A program made the translations under genes and the position numbers. Shown piece after piece: positions 38,234-42,462 of a stretch of DNA of 42,462 nucleotides (its first letter is position 1; each line of letters starts with the position of its first letter). Source of the DNA: Hyphomicrobiales bacterium (GTDB lineage Bacteria; Pseudomonadota; Alphaproteobacteria; Rhizobiales; Methyloligellaceae); contig JANQLP010000239.1 in assembly GCA_028280515.1 (NCBI GenBank), positions 1 through 42,462 on the forward strand. The letters run 5' to 3'. The notes beneath the pieces are model-generated. The model ran no database searches. It was not told where the DNA came from and saw nothing but the letters and a program-made list of their open reading frames with translations.

Positions 38234-39088
38234 ATGACCGAGTGGTCGCAAACCTGGACGTTCTTCGACGGGACCTGGCACGAAGGCAACCCGCAATTGC
38301 TCGGCCCGCGTGATCACGCCGCATGGCTCGGCTCGACCGTCTTTGACGGCGCGCGGGCGTTCGAGGGCGTAACCCCGGATCTCGAGGCCCACTGTCAGCG
38401 CGTCAACGATTCGGCACGCGCGCTTGGCCTGATCCCGGATCGCAAGACGGGCGAAGTGATGGAAATCGCCAGGGAGGGCGTTGCCAAGTTCGACCCGGAC
38501 ACGGCGGTCTACATCCGCCCGATGTACTGGGCGCAGGACGGCGGGCGTTTCTCCGTGCCGCCCAACCCGGAAAGCACCGTGTTCTGCATGTGCATCTACG
38601 AACTGCCCATGCCGGAACCGGCGGGTTTCTCGGTGACGCGTTCGAGCTACCGCCGTCCGGCGGTCGATCAGGCAACGGTCAACGCCAAGGCCGCCTGCCT
38701 CTATCCGAACTCGGCGCGCGCGCTCGCGGAAGCCGCGGAAAAAGGGTTCGACAATGCGCTCGTCCTCGACCCTTCCGGCAACGTGGCCGAACTGGCGACC
38801 GCCAATGTGTTCCTGGCCAGGGACGGTGCGGTGCACACGCCCCACCCCAACGGCACCTTCCTGAACGGCGTCACCCGGCAGCGCGTGATCAAGCTGCTGG
38901 AAGACACAGGCACCCCGGTACACCAGCGGTCCCTGACGTTTGAGGATTTCGAGGAAGCAGACGAGATCTTCGCGACAGGCAACTATTTCAAGCTGATGCC
39001 CGTAACGCGCATTCAACAAAGATCGCTCCAACCCGGACCGTTCTATACCCGCGCGCGCGAACTTTACTGGGACTGGGCGCACCGATAG
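38234..39088 (+). CDS. Class IV PLP aminotransferase, branched-chain aminotransferase-like
   Basis: A 284-residue enzyme of fold type IV. It has WLGSTVFDGARAFEG near 35, the YIRPMYW strand, the PLP Lys in VNAKAACLYPN near 160 and the phosphate-binding ELATANVFLARDG and GVTRQRVI segments. Members include branched-chain aminotransferase, D-amino-acid aminotransferase and aminodeoxychorismate lyase. This sequence is closest, by my reading, to the alphaproteobacterial branched-chain type, with moderate certainty. The ATG of MTEWSQTW, with GGGAGG upstream, is preferred over the longer frame. Confidence 0.85.
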   Translation: MTEWSQTWTFFDGTWHEGNPQLLGPRDHAAWLGSTVFDGARAFEGVTPDLEAHCQRVNDSARALGLIPDRKTGEVMEIAREGVAKFDPDTAVYIRPMYWAQDGGRFSVPPNPESTVFCMCIYELPMPEPAGFSVTRSSYRRPAVDQATVNAKAACLYPNSARALAEAAEKGFDNALVLDPSGNVAELATANVFLARDGAVHTPHPNGTFLNGVTRQRVIKLLEDTGTPVHQRSLTFEDFEEADEIFATGNYFKLMPVTRIQQRSLQPGPFYTRARELYWDWAHR

Positions 39089-39210
39089 ATGTCGGCGCGC
39101 TCTCCCTCTGCGGAAGCTGACTTGAAAGATTTCAGGCCCTGGCGTTCCTTGCGACCATCGCCACGGGGCTATCAGACAGACATAGGACCTCGACACAGGA
39201 AGCGTATGCC

Positions 39211-40374
39211 ATGTCCATCCTCGACCACGTTCGCCAGTATCACGACGAGCTGACCGCCATCCGCCGCGACATCCACGCCCATCCGGAGCTGGGACTGGAG
39301 GAGGAGCGCACCAGCGCGCTGGTGGCGGAGAAGCTGAAGGAATGGGGTGTCGAGGTGCATCGCGGCGTGGGCAGGACCGGTGTCGTCGGCACGTTGCGCG
39401 TCGGAAACAATCCCCGCTCCGTCGGCCTGCGCGCGGATATGGATGCCCTGCCCATAACCGAAGCGAACGACATTGATTACCGGTCGACCTATGACGGCAA
39501 GATGCATGCCTGCGGCCATGACGGTCACACCGCCATGCTGCTCGGCGCCGCGCGCTACCTTGCCGAGACGAGAAACTTCGACGGCTGTGTGCACTTCATC
39601 TTCCAGCCGGCGGAAGAGGGGCTTGGCGGAGCGCTGGAAATGCTGGAGGACGGCCTGTTCGAGCGCTTTCCCTGCGACACGGTCTTCGGCATGCACAACC
39701 ACCCCGGATTGCCCGTCGGTGAGTTCGGCATCCGGCCCGGCGCCATGATGGCGGGCGGCGCGTTTTTCGACGTCGTGATTTCAGGCCGTGGATCGCACGG
39801 CGCGCGGCCTGAAGGCGGCATTGATCCAGTCACCGTCGCCGCGCACATCATCACCGCCTGCCAGACGATCGTCTCGCGCAATATCTCGGCGCGCGATACC
39901 GCGGTCCTGTCGATCACGCAGATGCACGCCGGCGACGCCTATAACGTCATTCCCGACGAAGCCCGTCTGATGGGCACGGCGCGCGCCTTTACCGATGAGA
40001 CCATGAAGAAGATCGAGGACAAGCTGCGCCGCACGGTCGAGGGCGTGGCGTCTGGTCTCGGCGCGACGGCGGACATCGACTTCCGGTTCACGTTCGCACC
40101 TCTGATCAACGATCCCGAGGAGACCGATTTCGCCGCTGACTGTGCCGTGGACGTCGTGGGTGAGGGCAATGTCACCCGCACGTTCCACAAGATGATGGGG
40201 TCGGAGGATTTCTCCTTCATGCTGGAGAAATCACCGGGTGCCTACATCCGCATCGGCAACGGCGTGGACAGCAGTCCGGTGCACAATCCCGGCTACGATT
40301 TCAACGACGAGATCATTCCTCTCGGCGTGGCGTTCTGGGGCGAACTGGTCGAGAAGAAACTGGCCAAGACGTGA
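39211..40374 (+). CDS. M20 family amidohydrolase (hippurate hydrolase-like)
   Basis: A 387-residue metalloenzyme. Metal-binding and catalytic elements are HACGHDGHTAML (about 98-109), FQPAEEG (about 131-137), MHNHPG and GRGSHGARPEGGIDP of the lid domain, and MGSEDFSFML near the end. This subfamily hydrolyses N-acyl or N-aryl amino acids (hippurate, IAA conjugates, N-acetyl derivatives). The substrate is not predictable. CAGGAAGC lies just upstream of the ATG. It stands alone between the aminotransferase gene (122-bp gap) and the chemoreceptor. Confidence 0.93.
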   Translation: MSILDHVRQYHDELTAIRRDIHAHPELGLEEERTSALVAEKLKEWGVEVHRGVGRTGVVGTLRVGNNPRSVGLRADMDALPITEANDIDYRSTYDGKMHACGHDGHTAMLLGAARYLAETRNFDGCVHFIFQPAEEGLGGALEMLEDGLFERFPCDTVFGMHNHPGLPVGEFGIRPGAMMAGGAFFDVVISGRGSHGARPEGGIDPVTVAAHIITACQTIVSRNISARDTAVLSITQMHAGDAYNVIPDEARLMGTARAFTDETMKKIEDKLRRTVEGVASGLGATADIDFRFTFAPLINDPEETDFAADCAVDVVGEGNVTRTFHKMMGSEDFSFMLEKSPGAYIRIGNGVDSSPVHNPGYDFNDEIIPLGVAFWGELVEKKLAKT

Positions 40375-40529
40375 TCGCCTGTCGGCGAGGACCCGCCAAC
40401 TTCTAAGTGCGCGTAAAGGCCTGGACGTTGCAACTTATTGGGGAAATTATTCTGTGCCGAATCGGGTCGGAAGGCTGGCTGACGGATGAAAAAATCAATA
40501 ACATCAATATATTAAGACGATTTTTGCCG

Positions 40530-40544
40530 CTAACCCTTTCTTAA
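40530..40544 (+). promoter_or_regulatory. CtrA-like binding box upstream of the chemoreceptor
   Basis: CTAA, seven bases, TTAA differs at one base from the CtrA consensus TTAA-N7-TTAA. It lies 97 bp before the chemoreceptor start in an AT-rich 266-bp gap. CtrA controls motility and chemotaxis genes in many alphaproteobacteria. An AGCCT-A-AGGCT palindrome overlaps its right end. Confidence 0.4.
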
Positions 40545-40640
40545 GCCTAAGGCTGCACGCTAATGCAACTAAAACGGGGGTATTTATCATATATGCACGT
40601 ATAGAGTGTGCAGACGGTTGCGAGATGTGGAGCTTGCTCG

Positions 40641-42407
40641 ATGCAGAAAATTACTTCCGTGCTTTCCAATTTCAAGGTCGGTCACAAGATCTGGGGCCTT
40701 GTCGGTCTGATGATCCTGGCGAACCTGATCGTGGTCGGCACGATCATGTTCCAGATGAGCAAGATCAAAAAAGAGATTCACGCCGCGGCGGTTGAGCATA
40801 TGCCCCTGACCGAGCTGACGACGAAGCTGACGGTCCACCAGCTTGAGCAGGCCATTCATTTCGAGCGTGGCGTTGGCGTCGGCTGGCAGCTCGATGCCGA
40901 CCCGCAGGCGCCGGACCTGTTCAAGAAGACGATTCGGGAGTTCGATGCATACGGCGAAAAGGTCAATACGGAAGTCATCGAGGCCGAGCAGCACATCGAG
41001 GAGGTGCTCAAGGTCGAGACCAATCCGCGCGTCGTTTCGGAGTATCAGGAGCTCATGAAAGGCTTCAAGCACTTCGAAGGGGCACACAAGGTGTACGAGC
41101 AGCACGCGCGCGAGGTCTTCGACGCTATCAGGTTGCGGTCGTCCTCAGTTCCTGAACTGGCTGATTTCGTGCACAAGGTCGAAGAGGAGCAGGATGCGCT
41201 CGATGCCGAGATCGAGGGGCTTTTGCACAAGATCGAGGGCGTGACGGAGAGGACCCTCACCGAAGTCGACGCGCACCAGTCCGAGGCTCTGTTCCTGGGC
41301 ACGGTGACGTTGATTGTCGGTATTCTGCTGACCCTGCCGCTTTGTTATGTGATCGTCCGGGGAATTGTCGGTCCCTTGAGCGCAGTGGTGCGTGCGCTGG
41401 GCGTGCTCGCGGACGGCGATACCAGCCAGGCGCTTGAGGTCGTCGGCAAGGACGAGGTTGCGCAGACGGCGCAGGCCTATGAGGTGTTGCGCGAGAAGAC
41501 CATCGAGGCGGAACGCCTTGCCGAGCAGCAGCGCCAGGAAGAGGAAGAAAAGCGCCGCCGCGCCGAGGCGATCGAGCAACTGACGCACGATTTCGACACC
41601 TCGGTGAAGCAGGTTCTGGAGGCGGTCGGCAACTCCGCCACGGGCCTTGAAGAGAGCGCCAACACAATGGCGGCAGCCGTTAAGGAGACCAATCAGAAGT
41701 CGACCATCGTCGCAAGCTCGACGGAGGAAGCCGCGGCCAACGTTCAGACCGTTGCCTCCGCCACTGAGGAGATGGACAGCTCTATCCGGGAAATCTCAAC
41801 CCAGGTGCAGCAGTCCGCGGCGATCGCCAAGGAGGCGGTCGAACAGGCGAATTCCACCAACAGCTCGGTTCAGGCGCTGGAGGGATCGGCCCGCGAGATC
41901 GGCGAAGTGGTCAAGCTCATTTCCGAGATTGCGGAACAGACCAATCTGCTGGCGCTGAACGCGACCATCGAAGCGGCGCGCGCCGGCGAGGCCGGCAAGG
42001 GATTTGCGGTCGTTGCCCAGGAGGTGAAGGATCTGGCCAGTCAGACCGCCAAGGCCACCGAGACGATCTCTCAGCAGATCGAGTCGATCCAGACCGGTAC
42101 GACGGGTGCGGTCGGCGCCATCGAGTCGATCAGTTCCACGATCTCCAGGCTCGACGAGATTGCGTCTGCAATCGCGGCCGCCGTGGAGGAACAGACCGCC
42201 ACCACCGGCGAGATCACCAAGAGCGTGCAGCAGGTTGCGCAAGGGACCAATGAGACGACCCAGGCGATGACCGAGGTGCGCTCCGCGACCGAGAGCACCG
42301 GTCAGGTCGCAGGGACCGTTCAGTCCGCCGCAAAGGATCTGATGTCCCGGTCGGAGGCCCTGGGCAACAGTGTGAACGACTTCCTGGAGGGTATCCGCGC
42401 GGCCTAG
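40641..42407 (+). CDS. Methyl-accepting chemotaxis protein
   Basis: A 588-residue transmembrane receptor. TM1 is at about 15-38; a helical periplasmic sensor of about 175 residues follows (many Glu and Lys, ligand unknown); TM2 is at about 216-240. Next come HAMP (about 237-290), a Gln/Glu/Arg coiled coil (285-312) and the MA signalling domain (about 320-580). The tip, [22 protein letters not shown] near 429-450, binds CheW and CheA. No C-terminal CheR-tether pentapeptide is present (it ends FLEGIRAA). The ATG at 40641, with GGAG eight bases upstream, is preferred to a GTG at 40608. Other chemotaxis genes are not in the window. Confidence 0.94.
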   Translation: MQKITSVLSNFKVGHKIWGLVGLMILANLIVVGTIMFQMSKIKKEIHAAAVEHMPLTELTTKLTVHQLEQAIHFERGVGVGWQLDADPQAPDLFKKTIREFDAYGEKVNTEVIEAEQHIEEVLKVETNPRVVSEYQELMKGFKHFEGAHKVYEQHAREVFDAIRLRSSSVPELADFVHKVEEEQDALDAEIEGLLHKIEGVTERTLTEVDAHQSEALFLGTVTLIVGILLTLPLCYVIVRGIVGPLSAVVRALGVLADGDTSQALEVVGKDEVAQTAQAYEVLREKTIEAERLAEQQRQEEEEKRRRAEAIEQLTHDFDTSVKQVLEAVGNSATGLEESANTMAAAVKETNQKSTIVASSTEEAAANVQTVASATEEMDSSIREISTQVQQSAAIAKEAVEQANSTNSSVQALEGSAREIGEVVKLISEIAEQTNLLALNATIEAARAGEAGKGFAVVAQEVKDLASQTAKATETISQQIESIQTGTTGAVGAIESISSTISRLDEIASAIAAAVEEQTATTGEITKSVQQVAQGTNETTQAMTEVRSATESTGQVAGTVQSAAKDLMSRSEALGNSVNDFLEGIRAA

Positions 42408-42408
42408 A

Positions 42409-42462
42409 GCAAAATCCGATTAGGTTGACTCACCCTGTTTCAACCTAATCGGATAACTTTGC
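42409..42462. repeat. Palindromic intergenic repeat, cut by window end
   Basis: Arms of 15 bp, ATCCGATTAGGTTGA at 42414-42428 and its exact complement at 42440-42454, with an 11-nt spacer, and an outer GCAAA/TTTGC pair. It begins directly after the chemoreceptor stop (TAGAGC). The hairpin might also terminate transcription, but no T-run beyond TTT is visible. Confidence 0.65.

Overview
The window looks like chromosomal DNA of a GC-rich alphaproteobacterium, most likely of the Hyphomicrobiales (Rhizobiales). This is inferred from gene order and protein features, not from any rRNA. The order rplU-rpmA-acetyltransferase-obgE-proB-proA-nadD-rsfS-rlmH-envC-like-ctpA-divergent polysaccharide deacetylase-rppH is characteristic of that group. 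So are an F1-only atpHAGDC operon, with F0 encoded elsewhere, and a priA/fsa/xerC neighbourhood. No tRNA, rRNA, CRISPR array, transposase or phage gene was found.

Bases 1-10896 are the accessory and most unusual part: two convergent gene sets that appear to build an electron-transfer chain. The plus-strand set holds a c554-family multiheme cytochrome (5' end cut by the window), a protein fusing two cyclic-nucleotide-binding-like domains to a four-cluster [4Fe-4S] ferredoxin module, a membrane protein with two H-x13-H pairs that looks like a di-heme cytochrome b, and a membrane-anchored decaheme cytochrome c. The minus-strand set, read from right to left, holds a secreted pentaheme cytochrome c, an outer-membrane beta-barrel protein, and a membrane-anchored FAD/NAD(P)/[2Fe-2S] reductase. 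The two sets meet tail to tail with about 22 bp between them. Together they offer redox carriers in cytosol, inner membrane and periplasm plus an outer-membrane barrel. I infer a transmembrane, perhaps extracellular, electron conduit. Its substrate and direction cannot be read from the sequence.

Bases 10897-11683 are noncoding, with a perfect 21-bp dyad upstream of the pentaheme operon and a promoter and structured leader for rplU. Bases 11684-23110 are a plus-strand housekeeping block: ribosomal proteins, ribosome assembly and silencing (obgE, rsfS, rlmH), proline and NAD synthesis (proB, proA, nadD), cell-envelope remodelling (EnvC-like, CtpA, deacetylase-like) and RNA 5'-end processing (rppH). 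A strong terminator separates rpmA from the rest. A 279-bp inverted-repeat element lies between rppH and atpC.

Bases 23416-32462 are minus strand: priA, an isonitrile-hydratase-like DJ-1 protein, an EamA transporter, then atpHAGDC. Bases 32554-42407 are plus strand: fsa, xerC, a periplasmic L,D-transpeptidase, a small secreted Cys-containing protein, an FAD oxidoreductase, a DUF3750 protein, a class IV aminotransferase, an M20 amidohydrolase and a chemoreceptor with a CtrA-like box upstream. The window ends inside a palindromic intergenic repeat. Repeats in this window tend to begin exactly at stop codons.
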